Below are positions 1 to 8,438 of a stretch of DNA of 64,000 nt, piece by piece. Under the pieces are notes generated by a model that saw only the letters and a list, made by a program, of their open reading frames with translations, ran no database searches and was not told where the DNA came from. Positions within the stretch are counted from its first letter, which is position 1, and the number at the start of each line of letters is the position of its first letter. The DNA is from Nonomuraea sediminis (lineage in GTDB: Bacteria > Actinomycetota > Actinomycetes > Streptosporangiales > Streptosporangiaceae), in assembly GCF_018531495.1 (NCBI RefSeq), contig NZ_JAHDTI010000013.1:310001-374000 (forward strand), in the 5' to 3' direction. Made by a program: the position numbers and the translations under genes.

Positions 1-1303
1 CCACCGCATCAGGTTCGGCGAGGAGCAGGCCGTCGGCGAGGACATCCTGTTCACCGTGCACGCCTACTGCCACGCCGGCGTCATCTCGGTGGTGGCCGAC
101 TACGAGTGCTACCACCTGGTGTCCAGGCCCGACGGCACCAGCATCATGCAGCGCCCCGACAGCCGCGACCCGGTCGCCTGGCTGGCCATGATCCGCGAGC
201 CGATGCGCCTCATGGCCGAGCACGTCCCCGCGGGCCCGCTGCGCGACCACCTGCTGCGCAGGCACTTCAGGCTGGACGCCTTCGCCCAGCTCGGCACGCC
301 CTTCCTGGAGGCGGGCGAGGTGCAGCGCAAGGAGATCGCGCAGGCGGTCGCCGCGCTGTGCGACGAGTGGCTGACGCCGGGCGTCGTCACGCGCCTCAAC
401 AGCACCGACCGCCAGCGCCTGGCCGCGCTCGGCGACGTCGACAGGCTGGTACGGCTGGCCGACATCGAGAGCGCCACGGTCGTCCGCCGCCTGACCGGGC
501 TGCGCTGGGAGGACGACCGCCTGGTGGTGCGCGGCACGGCGGCTCTCGAGGGGCTGAGCGGGCACGACGGCGTCGCCCTGGTGCTGCGGGCGCGCCACGA
601 TCCGGCGTGCGAGATGGTCGTGCGCGCCGAGCGTGAGGGCCAGGCGTTCACGGCCCGCGTCGACGTGGGCCGCCTGACCTCCGGCGTCTGGGACCTGCGG
701 GTGGCCGTCGAGCTGGAGGGCGTGGTCAGGCTCGGGCGGCTGGGCGCCGACCGCGACGGCGGCATCACCAGGCCGGCTCCGCGGCTGTTCGGCAGCACCG
801 TGGCCCTGCCGTACTTCACCAGGGACAACGGCAACCTCAGCATCGACGTCGGCGGGCACGTGCTCGCGGTGCCCGGCACCGTCAAGCTGACCAGGACCCG
901 GTGGAAGGTCGGGCACAGGCTGCTCATCGACGGCGAGATCATGATCGGCGACGACCGGCCCGACACCGGGGCGGTGCGGCAACTGGTGTGGCGCGAGCGC
1001 AACACCGGGTTCGAGCGGACCGAGGGGGTGATCGCGCTGCCCGGCGGGGGCTTCGCGGCCAAGCCTGCGGTGGGCCGCTTCGCGCCCGGCACCTGGGACG
1101 CCTACCTGGAGCTGGAGCTGGGCGGGCCGCCCGCAAGGTTCAGGATCGAGACCGACTCCGAGACGGTGGCCGCGCCGCGCCGCTGGTGGGGCGGCGGCGT
1201 GCTGCGCAGCGTCAGGCCGTACGCCACCTCGGGCAAGGGGCGGCTGAGCACGGTGGTGCGCAAGCTCACACCCCGGGCGATCCTCCGCAGGCTTCTTCGC
1301 TAA
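1..1303 (+). CDS. Glycosyltransferase family 2 protein, C-terminal part (5' end outside window)
   Basis: The reading frame is open from base 2, so the N-terminal nucleotide-sugar-binding part lies outside the window. The first visible residues contain an acidic GED motif followed by an aromatic/His-rich stretch and a YxxxxRPDGTS segment, the usual C-terminal end of a GT-A (GT2) catalytic domain where the acidic pair is the catalytic base. The remaining 350 or so residues are beta-rich and resemble the accessory C-terminal domains of wall-polymer glycosyltransferases. Inference: it adds a sugar to a cell-surface glycopolymer. The acceptor and donor cannot be read. The protein ends in a basic tail (LTPRAILRRLLR). 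Confidence 0.7.
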   Translation, partial: HRIRFGEEQAVGEDILFTVHAYCHAGVISVVADYECYHLVSRPDGTSIMQRPDSRDPVAWLAMIREPMRLMAEHVPAGPLRDHLLRRHFRLDAFAQLGTPFLEAGEVQRKEIAQAVAALCDEWLTPGVVTRLNSTDRQRLAALGDVDRLVRLADIESATVVRRLTGLRWEDDRLVVRGTAALEGLSGHDGVALVLRARHDPACEMVVRAEREGQAFTARVDVGRLTSGVWDLRVAVELEGVVRLGRLGADRDGGITRPAPRLFGSTVALPYFTRDNGNLSIDVGGHVLAVPGTVKLTRTRWKVGHRLLIDGEIMIGDDRPDTGAVRQLVWRERNTGFERTEGVIALPGGGFAAKPAVGRFAPGTWDAYLELELGGPPARFRIETDSETVAAPRRWWGGGVLRSVRPYATSGKGRLSTVVRKLTPRAILRRLLR

Positions 1304-1312
1304 TTGCCACCT

Positions 1313-1342
1313 ATGTGCAGGTGCAACTCCATGTCCTAAAGT
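1313..1342 (+). promoter_or_regulatory. cbiM promoter: leaderless -10 box and overlapping inverted repeat
   Basis: A TAAAGT box lies at 1337-1342, exactly 7 nt before the cbiM ATG, as expected for a leaderless actinobacterial transcript. Just upstream is an imperfect inverted repeat with arms TTGC(C)ACCT and AGGTGCAA separated by ATGTGC. In a 46-bp intergenic space ahead of a cobalt/nickel importer this could be a metal-sensor operator (NikR-, Nur- or ArsR-type); which one is not determinable. Confidence 0.45.
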
Positions 1343-1349
1343 ATGGGTC

Positions 1350-2363
1350 ATGCACGTACCTGATGGGTTCTTCAACGCCGCCACCTCCGTCTCCGCCGGA
1401 GTCGTGGCGGCCGCCGGGATCGGGGTCTGCCTGTCCAAGGCCCGCAGGGAGCTGGACGACCGGACCGCGCCGATGGCGGGCCTGGTCGCCGCGTTCATCT
1501 TCGCCGTGCAGATGCTCAACTTCCCCGTCGCCGCAGGCACCAGCGGCCACCTGCTCGGCGGGGCCCTGGCCGCGATACTCGTCGGGCCGTACACAGGTGT
1601 GCTGTGCATGGCCGTGGTGCTGCTCGTCCAGTGCGTGTTCTTCGCCGACGGCGGGCTGACCGCGCTCGGCATCAACATCAGCATCATGGGCATCGTCACC
1701 GTGCTGGTCGGGTACGGCGTCTTCCGCTTCGTCAGCCGCCTGGCCAAGGGCAAGGGCGGGATCACGCTGGCCGCCTTCCTCGGCGCGCTGGTGTCCGTGC
1801 CGGCCGCGGCGCTGGTGTTCGCGCTGCTGTTCGCGATCGGCGGCACCGCGCCCATCTCGCCGATGGCCGTCGCCGCCGCGATGGGCGGCGTGCACGTCCT
1901 GATCGGCATCGGGGAGGCGATCATCACCGCGCTCACGGTCGGCGCGGTGCTCGCCGTACGCCCCGACCTGGTCTACGGCGCGCGGGGGCTGGGACAGACC
2001 CTCGTGCTGCGCGGGGCCGACGGCTCGACCTCCGAGGTGGGCACGGCTCCCGCCCCCGCGCCGGCGGCCACCCGCGGGCCGGCCAAGCCGTTCCTGCTCG
2101 GCGGCGTCGGCCTGACCCTGGTGCTGGCCGGGGCGGTGTCGTTCTTCGCCAACTCCAACCCCGACGGGCTCGAGGCCGTGGCCGAGCAGAAGGGCTTCCT
2201 CGGCCAGGCCAAGGGCCACCTGGTGAACTGGGCGCTGAGCGACTACGGCGAGGTCGGCGGGATCCCCGTGGGGATCGCCGGAATCATCGGCGTCGGGCTG
2301 GTGCTGCTCATCGCGGGAGCCGTCGCCTGGGCGGCGCGCGGCCGCAGGAAGGTCGAGGTCTGA
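1350..2363 (+). CDS. cbiM: Cobalt/nickel ECF transporter S component CbiM with fused CbiN-like tail
   Basis: This is the substrate-binding membrane component of an energy-coupling factor importer for Co2+ or Ni2+. The protein starts MHVPDGF; in this family His2 and the N-terminal amine coordinate the metal, which fixes the start at this ATG. Roughly residues 1-220 form the CbiM core with hydrophobic helices and the conserved H-LLGG segment. A Pro/Ala linker follows, then a CbiN/NikN-like domain with a membrane segment, the NPDGLEAVAE motif and a last helix, about 337 residues in all. It heads a cbiM-cbiQ-cbiO operon. Cobalt and nickel versions cannot be separated from sequence alone. Confidence 0.9.
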   Translation: MHVPDGFFNAATSVSAGVVAAAGIGVCLSKARRELDDRTAPMAGLVAAFIFAVQMLNFPVAAGTSGHLLGGALAAILVGPYTGVLCMAVVLLVQCVFFADGGLTALGINISIMGIVTVLVGYGVFRFVSRLAKGKGGITLAAFLGALVSVPAAALVFALLFAIGGTAPISPMAVAAAMGGVHVLIGIGEAIITALTVGAVLAVRPDLVYGARGLGQTLVLRGADGSTSEVGTAPAPAPAATRGPAKPFLLGGVGLTLVLAGAVSFFANSNPDGLEAVAEQKGFLGQAKGHLVNWALSDYGEVGGIPVGIAGIIGVGLVLLIAGAVAWAARGRRKVEV

Positions 2364-2367
2364 AACC

Positions 2368-3119
2368 GTGGGTGCCGGTCATCACCACCAGCTCTACCTG
2401 GCGGGCGCCTCGCCCGTGCACAGGCTGCCGCCGCAGTGCAAGCTGCTGGCCGTGCTGGCCTTCGCGATCGTGGTGGTGGCCACGCCCAGGGAGGCGTTCT
2501 GGGCGTTCGGGATCTACGCGCTGCTGCTGATCGGGATCGCGTTCCTGGCCGGGGTGCCGCTGGCGCACGTGCTGCGGCGGATGGTGATCGAGGTGCCGTT
2601 CGTGCTGTTCGCCGTCCTGATCCCGGTGATCGGGTCGGGGGAGCGGATCTCGGTGCTCGGGGTCTCGCTGAGCGTGCCGGGGCTGTGGGCCGGGTGGAAC
2701 ATCCTGGTCAAGGGCACCCTGGGTGTGGTGGCCTCGATCCTGCTGGCCGCCACGACCGAGCCGCGCACGATCCTGCTCGGCGCGCAGCGGCTGCGGCTGC
2801 CCGGCCTGCTGGTGCAGATCGCCATGTTCATGCTGCGCTACATGGACGTGATCGTGGACGAGATGCGGCGGATGCGGATCGCCAGGGAGTCGCGCGGGTT
2901 CGAGGCGCGCAACGTCCGGCAGATCCCGGTGATCGCCCGCTCGGCCGGTGCCCTGTTCATCCGCTCCTACGAACGCGGCGAGCGCGTGCACCTGGCGATG
3001 CTCAGCCGCGGCTACTCTGGCCAGATGCCGATAATCCAGGACCTGTCGGCGTCCTTGAAACAGTGGGGAACCGCGCTGGCCCTGCCCGTGGCCGCGCTCG
3101 CCGTACTGGGGATCGCAGC

Positions 3120-3126
<7 letters not shown>
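2368..3126 (+). CDS. cbiQ: ECF transporter T component CbiQ/EcfT
   Basis: This transmembrane coupling subunit links the S component CbiM to the ATPase. The sequence shows the N-terminal HRLPPQCKLLA motif, about five or six hydrophobic segments, and the two coupling-helix motifs ARESRGF and LSRGYSG, which contain the conserved Ala-Arg-Gly signature that grips the ATP-binding subunit. The GTG start lies 4 nt after the cbiM stop, so translation is coupled, and its end overlaps the cbiO start. Length (252 residues) is normal for the family. Confidence 0.9.
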
Positions 3127-3854
<728 letters not shown>

Positions 3855-4110
3855 CGAGGTTCCGGCGGGGGTGACGTCCCCGTAACCCCGTGACCTGTCC
3901 TGCGAGAGGCGAAACATTCCCGCTGACGTCGGCGTTGTACCCGTGGCGATCATCGCTACCAGGCAGAACACGGCTGGGCGGAAGCGCCGGCCTGCGTAGT
4001 GCCGCCCTCATCGGGCTGATCGTGGCGCTCCTCCAGGGGGCTGATCGTAGTTTGTGCATGCCCGGTACCCGGGGATGTCGAAGTACAGTGGCTCATCGAG
4101 GAGGGGCCGA
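3855..4110. other. Intergenic region with no convincing gene
   Basis: This 256-nt gap separates cbiO from the STAS gene. A weak G-rich/C-rich hairpin (GGGG-TGACGT-CCCC) lies just after the cbiO stop and could end that operon. The rest should hold the promoter of the next gene, but no clear -35/-10 pair was recognised. Confidence 0.4.
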
Positions 4111-4449
4111 ATGAAGTTGCGGCTGGCGCGACATGCCATGGGCGATGCCGTGGTGGTGGCCGTCGAGGGAGAACTGGATCTGTTCACCGCACCCTTCCTC
4201 CGCGACGAGGTGCGCGACGCCATCAAGCAGGACGGCGCCCGGCTCGTCCTCGATCTGCAGCAGCTGTCGTTCATGGACTCCAGCGGCCTGTCGGTCCTGA
4301 TCGAGGCGTGGCGGCTGGCGACGGGCGAGGGCGGCGGCGTGTCGCTGGCGGCCCCGCAGGCCCCGGTGGCGCGCATCCTGCGGACCACCGGCCTGGACCG
4401 GCGGATCAAGGTATATTCCGACGTCGACACCGCCGTGGGTGAGATTTAA
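4111..4449 (+). CDS. STAS-domain anti-anti-sigma factor
   Basis: A 112-residue single STAS domain of the SpoIIAA/RsbV/BldG type. Such proteins bind anti-sigma kinases when unphosphorylated and so free a sigma factor. The key LSFMDSSGLSVL segment is present, with the Ser of DSSG being the expected phosphorylation site. The start was chosen at ATG 4111 because a GAGGAGGGG ribosome-binding site precedes it by 5 nt; an upstream in-frame ATG at 4054 would add a basic stretch not seen in the family. No partner kinase is adjacent, although a SpoIIE-type phosphatase/kinase-like protein is encoded 10 kb away. Confidence 0.88.
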   Translation: MKLRLARHAMGDAVVVAVEGELDLFTAPFLRDEVRDAIKQDGARLVLDLQQLSFMDSSGLSVLIEAWRLATGEGGGVSLAAPQAPVARILRTTGLDRRIKVYSDVDTAVGEI

Positions 4450-4483
4450 CCCACCCCGAGTAGAACTTCATTCGGTTGCCCGT

Positions 4484-4489
4484 TAGGGT
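4484..4489 (+). promoter_or_regulatory. Leaderless -10 box for the SDR gene
   Basis: TAGGGT lies 7 nt upstream of the ATG at 4497. There is no ribosome-binding site, so the transcript probably begins at or next to the start codon. Confidence 0.5.
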
Positions 4490-4496
4490 CCGTTCT

Positions 4497-5270
4497 ATGG
4501 ACCTGAACGGATCTGCAGCAATCATCTCAGGCGGTGCGAGCGGTCTCGGCGAGGCGACCGCCCGTGACCTGGCCGCGCACGGCGCCACCGTGGTCATAGC
4601 CGACCTCAACGAGGAGCGCGGCAAGGCCATCGCCGACGAGCTGGGCGGCGTCTTCGTCAAGACCGACGTGTCCGACGACGAGCAGGTGCAGGCAGCCGTG
4701 GACGCCGCCGTCGCCACCGGCAAGCCGCTGCGCGTGGTGGTCAACAGCGCCGGCATCGGCTGGGCCGAGCGCACGGTCAACCGCGACGGTTCCCCGCACA
4801 ACCCCGCGACCTACCGCAAGGTCATCGAGGTCAACCTGATCGGCACGTTCAACCTCATGCGCATCGGCGCGGCCGCGATCGCCAAGACCGAGCCGGTGGA
4901 CGCCGACGGGCAGCGCGGCGTGGTCATCAACACCGCCTCGGTGGCGGCGCTCGAGGGCCAGACCGGGCAGCTGGCGTACTCGGCCTCCAAGGGCGGCATC
5001 GTGGGCATGACCGTGCCGGCGGCGCGCGACCTGTCGGCCATCGGGGTCCGCGTGAACACGATCTGCCCCGGCATCATCGACACGCCGATCTACGGCTTCT
5101 CGCCCAACTCCGAGGAGTTCAAGGCCAAGCTGGTCGCGCCCGTGGTGTTCCCCAAGCGCATGGGCCAGGCCTCCGAGTTCGCCCACCTGGTGCGCTCGCT
5201 GATCGAGAACGACTACATGAACGCCGAGGTCGTCCGCTTCGACGGCGGCATCCGCTTCCAGCCCAAGTGA
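4497..5270 (+). CDS. Short-chain dehydrogenase, 3-hydroxyacyl-CoA dehydrogenase (HSD10-like)
   Basis: A classical 257-residue SDR. The nucleotide-binding TGxxxGxG equivalent is SGGASGLGEATA near the N-terminus, followed by an acidic residue (IADLNEER) that favours NAD over NADP. The structural NSAGIG motif, catalytic Ser in INTASVAA, and YSASKGG (Tyr and Lys) are all visible. The family resembles HSD10-type 3-hydroxyacyl-CoA dehydrogenases. It is followed after 7 nt by a crotonase, so the two likely carry out the hydration and oxidation steps of an acyl-CoA degradation route. Confidence 0.85.
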   Translation: MDLNGSAAIISGGASGLGEATARDLAAHGATVVIADLNEERGKAIADELGGVFVKTDVSDDEQVQAAVDAAVATGKPLRVVVNSAGIGWAERTVNRDGSPHNPATYRKVIEVNLIGTFNLMRIGAAAIAKTEPVDADGQRGVVINTASVAALEGQTGQLAYSASKGGIVGMTVPAARDLSAIGVRVNTICPGIIDTPIYGFSPNSEEFKAKLVAPVVFPKRMGQASEFAHLVRSLIENDYMNAEVVRFDGGIRFQPK

Positions 5271-5277
5271 GGTCCGC

Positions 5278-6042
5278 GTGTCCGACGAAGTTCTCGTAGA
5301 GGAATCCGACAACGTCGCCGTCATCACGATCAACCGCCCCAACCAGCGCAACGCCATCAATGGCGCGGTCGCGCGAGGGATCGCCGAGGCGCTCGACAGC
5401 CTCGACGCCCGCCCGGACATCTCCGCCTACGTCCTGACCGGGGCGGGCGGCTACTTCTCCGCCGGCATGGACCTCAAGGGCTTCCTCACCGGTGACCTGC
5501 CCGTCGTCGAGGGCCGCGGCTTCGGCGGCATCGCCGAGGCCCCGCCCAAGAAGCCGCTGGTGGCCGCCGTGGAGGGCTACGCGCTCGCGGGCGGCTTCGA
5601 GCTGGCGCTGTCCTGCGACCTCATCGTGTCGTCCGAGGCGGCCAAGTTCGGCCTGCCCGAGCCCAAGCGCGGGCTGGTGGCCGGCGCGGGCGGCATCATG
5701 CGCCTGCCGCGCAGGATCCCCTACCACGTGGCCATGGAGATCGCCCTGACCGGCGACCACTACCCGGCCTCGCGGCTCTACGAGCTCGGCCTCGTCAACC
5801 GCGTCACCGAGGCGGGCAAGGCCCTGGAGGGCGCGCTGGAGCTGGCGCGCAAGGTCGCCGCCAACGCCCCGCTGGCGCTCGCGGCCACCAAGCGGGTGAT
5901 CATCGAGTCGCAGGACTGGCCGCTGGAGGAGATGTTCAAGCGCCAGGGCGCCATCATCAACCCCGTGTTCGGCTCCCAGGACGCCATGGAGGGCGCCGCC
6001 GCCTTCGCCGAGAAGCGCCAGCCTCAGTGGAAGGGTCTTTAG
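5278..6042 (+). CDS. Enoyl-CoA hydratase/isomerase (crotonase) family protein
   Basis: A 254-residue crotonase-fold protein. It has the N-terminal ITINRPNQRNAIN segment, an oxyanion-hole stretch SAGMDLKGF and the second glycine-rich loop GYALAGGFELALSCD. Glu in FGLPEPKRGLVAG matches a catalytic acid position of enoyl-CoA hydratases. The start is a GTG with GAGGTCC upstream, 7 nt after the SDR stop, so the pair is an operon. Exact acyl substrate is unknown. Confidence 0.87.
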   Translation: MSDEVLVEESDNVAVITINRPNQRNAINGAVARGIAEALDSLDARPDISAYVLTGAGGYFSAGMDLKGFLTGDLPVVEGRGFGGIAEAPPKKPLVAAVEGYALAGGFELALSCDLIVSSEAAKFGLPEPKRGLVAGAGGIMRLPRRIPYHVAMEIALTGDHYPASRLYELGLVNRVTEAGKALEGALELARKVAANAPLALAATKRVIIESQDWPLEEMFKRQGAIINPVFGSQDAMEGAAAFAEKRQPQWKGL

Positions 6043-6064
6043 CGCGCGCATAGCCGATCGCGCA

Positions 6065-6070
6065 TACCGT
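6065..6070 (+). promoter_or_regulatory. Leaderless -10 box for the rhomboid gene
   Basis: TACCGT lies 6 nt upstream of ATG 6077 with no Shine-Dalgarno sequence between them. This suggests a leaderless transcript separate from the crotonase operon that ends 34 nt earlier. Confidence 0.4.
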
Positions 6071-6076
6071 TGAGGC

Positions 6077-6688
6077 ATGGGCCCCTCACGGTTCGACTCG
6101 GTCAAGCGGGGCGCCGGCAGCCTGCTGTCCGGCGCCCTCGCCGCGTTGCTCCTCATGGTCGTGATCCTGGCCGCCATGTGGGTCATCGAGATCTTCGACT
6201 ACATGCTGAACGGCTCCCTCGACGCGGAGTTCGGCATCGTCGGCCTCGAGCCTGCCGGCCTGCCGGGCATCGTCTTCGCCCCCTTCCTGCACCACGGCTT
6301 CGCCCACCTGATGGCCAACTCGCTGCCGCTGCTCATCATCGGCTTCGTGGCGGCGCTGCGCGGCATCGGCAAGTTCCTGGCGGCCAGCGCCATCATCATC
6401 GTGATCGGCGGGCTCGGCACCTGGCTGACCAGCCCCGGCACGATCACGGTCGGCGCCAGCGGGCTCGTCTTCGGCTACTTCGGCTACGTGCTGGCCCGCG
6501 GCCTGTTCGACCGCAGGGCGCTGGACATCGTGCTGGCCATCGTGATCGGCGTGGCCTACTACTCGATCCTGTGGGGGCTGCTGCCCAACCAGCAGGGCAT
6601 CTCCTGGCAGGGCCACCTCTTCGGCCTCATCGCGGGCGTGGTGGCGGCCTGGGTGCTGCGCCGCAAAGCGATCTCACCCGCCTACTAG
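6077..6688 (+). CDS. Rhomboid-family intramembrane serine protease
   Basis: A 203-residue integral membrane protein with about six hydrophobic segments. The rhomboid signature is complete: HHGFAHLMANSLPLL (His and Asn of the oxyanion region), TVGASGLVFGYFG with the catalytic Ser in GASG, and WQGHLFGLIAG with the catalytic His. It should cleave substrates within the membrane. The substrate is unknown; no neighbouring gene identifies one. Confidence 0.88.
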   Translation: MGPSRFDSVKRGAGSLLSGALAALLLMVVILAAMWVIEIFDYMLNGSLDAEFGIVGLEPAGLPGIVFAPFLHHGFAHLMANSLPLLIIGFVAALRGIGKFLAASAIIIVIGGLGTWLTSPGTITVGASGLVFGYFGYVLARGLFDRRALDIVLAIVIGVAYYSILWGLLPNQQGISWQGHLFGLIAGVVAAWVLRRKAISPAY

Positions 6689-6735
6689 GGGTACGGCGGG
6701 AGTTCGGCTGAGGGCCCGATCTTCGCGATGATTCC

Positions 6736-6845
6736 GTACGGCGAGCCACGCCCACCGGCCGCCCGCCGTACTTCGGCTCAGGGCCCGCGAGCGGCGCTTA
6801 CGGCGAGTCGGTGACGCCCACCCGCCGCGACGGCGCACGGGACCC
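6736..6845 (+). repeat. Dispersed GC-rich intergenic repeat, copy 1 (short form)
   Basis: The unit begins with a 36-bp hairpin module at 6736-6771 whose ends are GTACGGCG and CGCCGTAC, followed by a body containing GGCTCAGGGCCCG, GGCGAGTCGGTGACGC and CACCCGCCGC. Closely similar sequence recurs at 45.4-45.6, 51.5-51.8, 56.0-56.1 and 57.4 kb. This copy stops after about 110 bp. It fills the space between two convergent genes and has no coding support. Confidence 0.7.
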
Positions 6846-6858
6846 GTCGTGGTGCGTC

Positions 6859-7725
6859 CTACCGCCAGAACTCGCGGAGAAGGGCCAGAACCGTCTCGGG
6901 CTCCTCCACGTGGCTGAACGAGCCGCTGCGCTCCAGCAGATGGAACTCGGCCTTCGGGGCGTGGCGCTGGAAATCGCGCTGCAGCGCGGGATACAGGGCC
7001 CTGTCGTGGCGTCCAGCGAGGACGGCGAAGGGCATGGTGAGGTCCTTCAGCCGCGGCCGGAAGTCCGGGATGTGCGGGACCTGCCCGCCGATGACGAAGT
7101 CGACGTCGTCACCGCAGAAGACCGGGTACAGCTCCAGGTTGCGCGCCCCTGGCTCGTCGGCCAGACGCGCGGCGGCGGCCGGGTCGAAGAACCTGATGAG
7201 CGGCGTCGCCTTGGCGAACTCCGCCCGCATGGGCGCGTCGGTCGAACGCAGCCCCTCGGCCCGCAGCTCCAGGATCCTGTCCCAGACCTCGGGCAGCTGG
7301 TTGGCGATCTCCCTGTTGAGGTTGGCGTGGTTGAGCTGCCACATCTCGGGGCTGTGCAGGCTGTTGGCAACGGTGAGGCTCCGCACCAGGTGCGGGTGGT
7401 CGAGGGCGAGCGCCTGGGAGAGCAGCCCGCCGTAGGAGAAGCCGTAGAGGTGGACGGGGCCGATCGTCTCCAGCACGGCGGCGACGTCGGCGACGTCGCC
7501 CGCGAAGGTGATCTGGCTCAGGTCGGCGGGGCGCTCGGAGCGGCCGCGGCCGCGCAGGTCCAGATAGAGCACGCGGTGGGTGTCAGCTAGCGCGTCGAAG
7601 TGCGGGTGGAAGATCACATGGGATCCGGCGGGGCCGAGGCCGGAAAGCAGCAGCACCGGCTCGCCCGATCCCTCCTCTTCCAGCCAGAGGCCGTCGACGA
7701 GCCGGCCCTGCGGGTGGCGGATCAT
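6859..7725 (-). CDS. Alpha/beta hydrolase
   Basis: A 288-residue alpha/beta-hydrolase fold protein. The nucleophile elbow is GFSYGG (Ser), the acid is probably Asp in AGRHDRALY, and the catalytic His is in SFSHVEEPE close to the C-terminus. The oxyanion-hole region LSGLGPAGS is near residue 30. It resembles proline-iminopeptidase/lactone-hydrolase-like enzymes but the substrate cannot be told. It is 27 nt downstream of the YqhA-like gene on the same strand and probably co-transcribed with it. Confidence 0.85.
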   Translation of the reverse strand: MIRHPQGRLVDGLWLEEEGSGEPVLLLSGLGPAGSHVIFHPHFDALADTHRVLYLDLRGRGRSERPADLSQITFAGDVADVAAVLETIGPVHLYGFSYGGLLSQALALDHPHLVRSLTVANSLHSPEMWQLNHANLNREIANQLPEVWDRILELRAEGLRSTDAPMRAEFAKATPLIRFFDPAAAARLADEPGARNLELYPVFCGDDVDFVIGGQVPHIPDFRPRLKDLTMPFAVLAGRHDRALYPALQRDFQRHAPKAEFHLLERSGSFSHVEEPETVLALLREFWR

Positions 7726-7752
7726 GGAAAGACCCTACGGCGCGGCCTCTGC

Positions 7753-8337
7753 TCAGTGCTGGCGCAATTCGGCCGCCTCATCCGAGGAGCCGATGGCGTG
7801 GATGCGTTCGGCGGGGGAGGCGGACAGGAGCTTGTCGATGACGGCCAGGCCGATGGCGGAGACGACGAACGTCAGGTGGATGATGGTCTGCCACAGCATC
7901 TTGTCGTTCGGGGTCGTGCGGGCCTGGATGAAGGTCTGCAGCAGGTGGACCGACGAGATGCCGACGATCGCCGTGGCGAGCTTGACCTTCAGGACGTTCG
8001 CGTTCACGTGCGACAACCACTCCGGCTCGTCGGGGTGGTTCTTGAGGTTGATGCGGGAGACGAACGTCTCGTAGCCGCCGACGATGACCATGATCAGCAG
8101 GTTGGAGATCATGACCACGTCGATGAGGCCGAGGACGGAGAGCATGACCGTGACCTCGTCGAAGGCCTTCTCGCCGCGGAACGTGCCGCTGAGCAGGTGC
8201 CACAGTTCGACCATGAACTGCCAGATGTAGATGCCCTGGGCCACGATGAGGCCCAGGTACAGCGGCACCTGCAGCCAGCGGCTGGCGAACATCAGGTAGC
8301 CGAGGCCCTTCGGCCGCGTGTCAGGAAGGGCACTCAC
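7753..8337 (-). CDS. YqhA/UPF0114-family membrane protein
   Basis: A 194-residue integral membrane protein matching the YqhA (UPF0114) family: an early RWLQVPLYLGL segment, then DVVMISNLLIMVIVGGYETFVS and the conserved HVNANVLKVKLATAIVGISS stretch with LLQTF. About four membrane helices are visible. The family function is not established. It is transcribed first in a likely two-gene unit with the downstream hydrolase. Confidence 0.85.
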   Translation of the reverse strand: MSALPDTRPKGLGYLMFASRWLQVPLYLGLIVAQGIYIWQFMVELWHLLSGTFRGEKAFDEVTVMLSVLGLIDVVMISNLLIMVIVGGYETFVSRINLKNHPDEPEWLSHVNANVLKVKLATAIVGISSVHLLQTFIQARTTPNDKMLWQTIIHLTFVVSAIGLAVIDKLLSASPAERIHAIGSSDEAAELRQH

Positions 8338-8355
8338 CCGTACATCCCCCGTAAC

Positions 8356-8404
8356 TTCCGAACGTTCTGCCCCAACTCTACGGAATCAGGGCAGAACATC
8401 GGAA
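8356..8404. terminator. Strong imperfect hairpin between serC and the YqhA gene
   Basis: Arms TTCCGAACGTTCTGCCC and GGGCAGAACATCGGAA pair over about 16 bp around a 16-nt loop. It sits immediately downstream of serC on the minus strand and upstream of the YqhA gene, so it could end serC transcription. There is no T-run, so a regulatory or processing role is also possible. Confidence 0.45.
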
Positions 8405-8438
8405 ACGCGTGGGGTCCGAGCGCTCGGGAACGAGCAGC

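Noticed and set aside
1311..2219. Long minus-strand reading frame opposite cbiM
   Set aside because: Low-complexity His/Gly/Asp-rich shadow translation typical of high-GC DNA; cbiM on the plus strand has complete family motifs.
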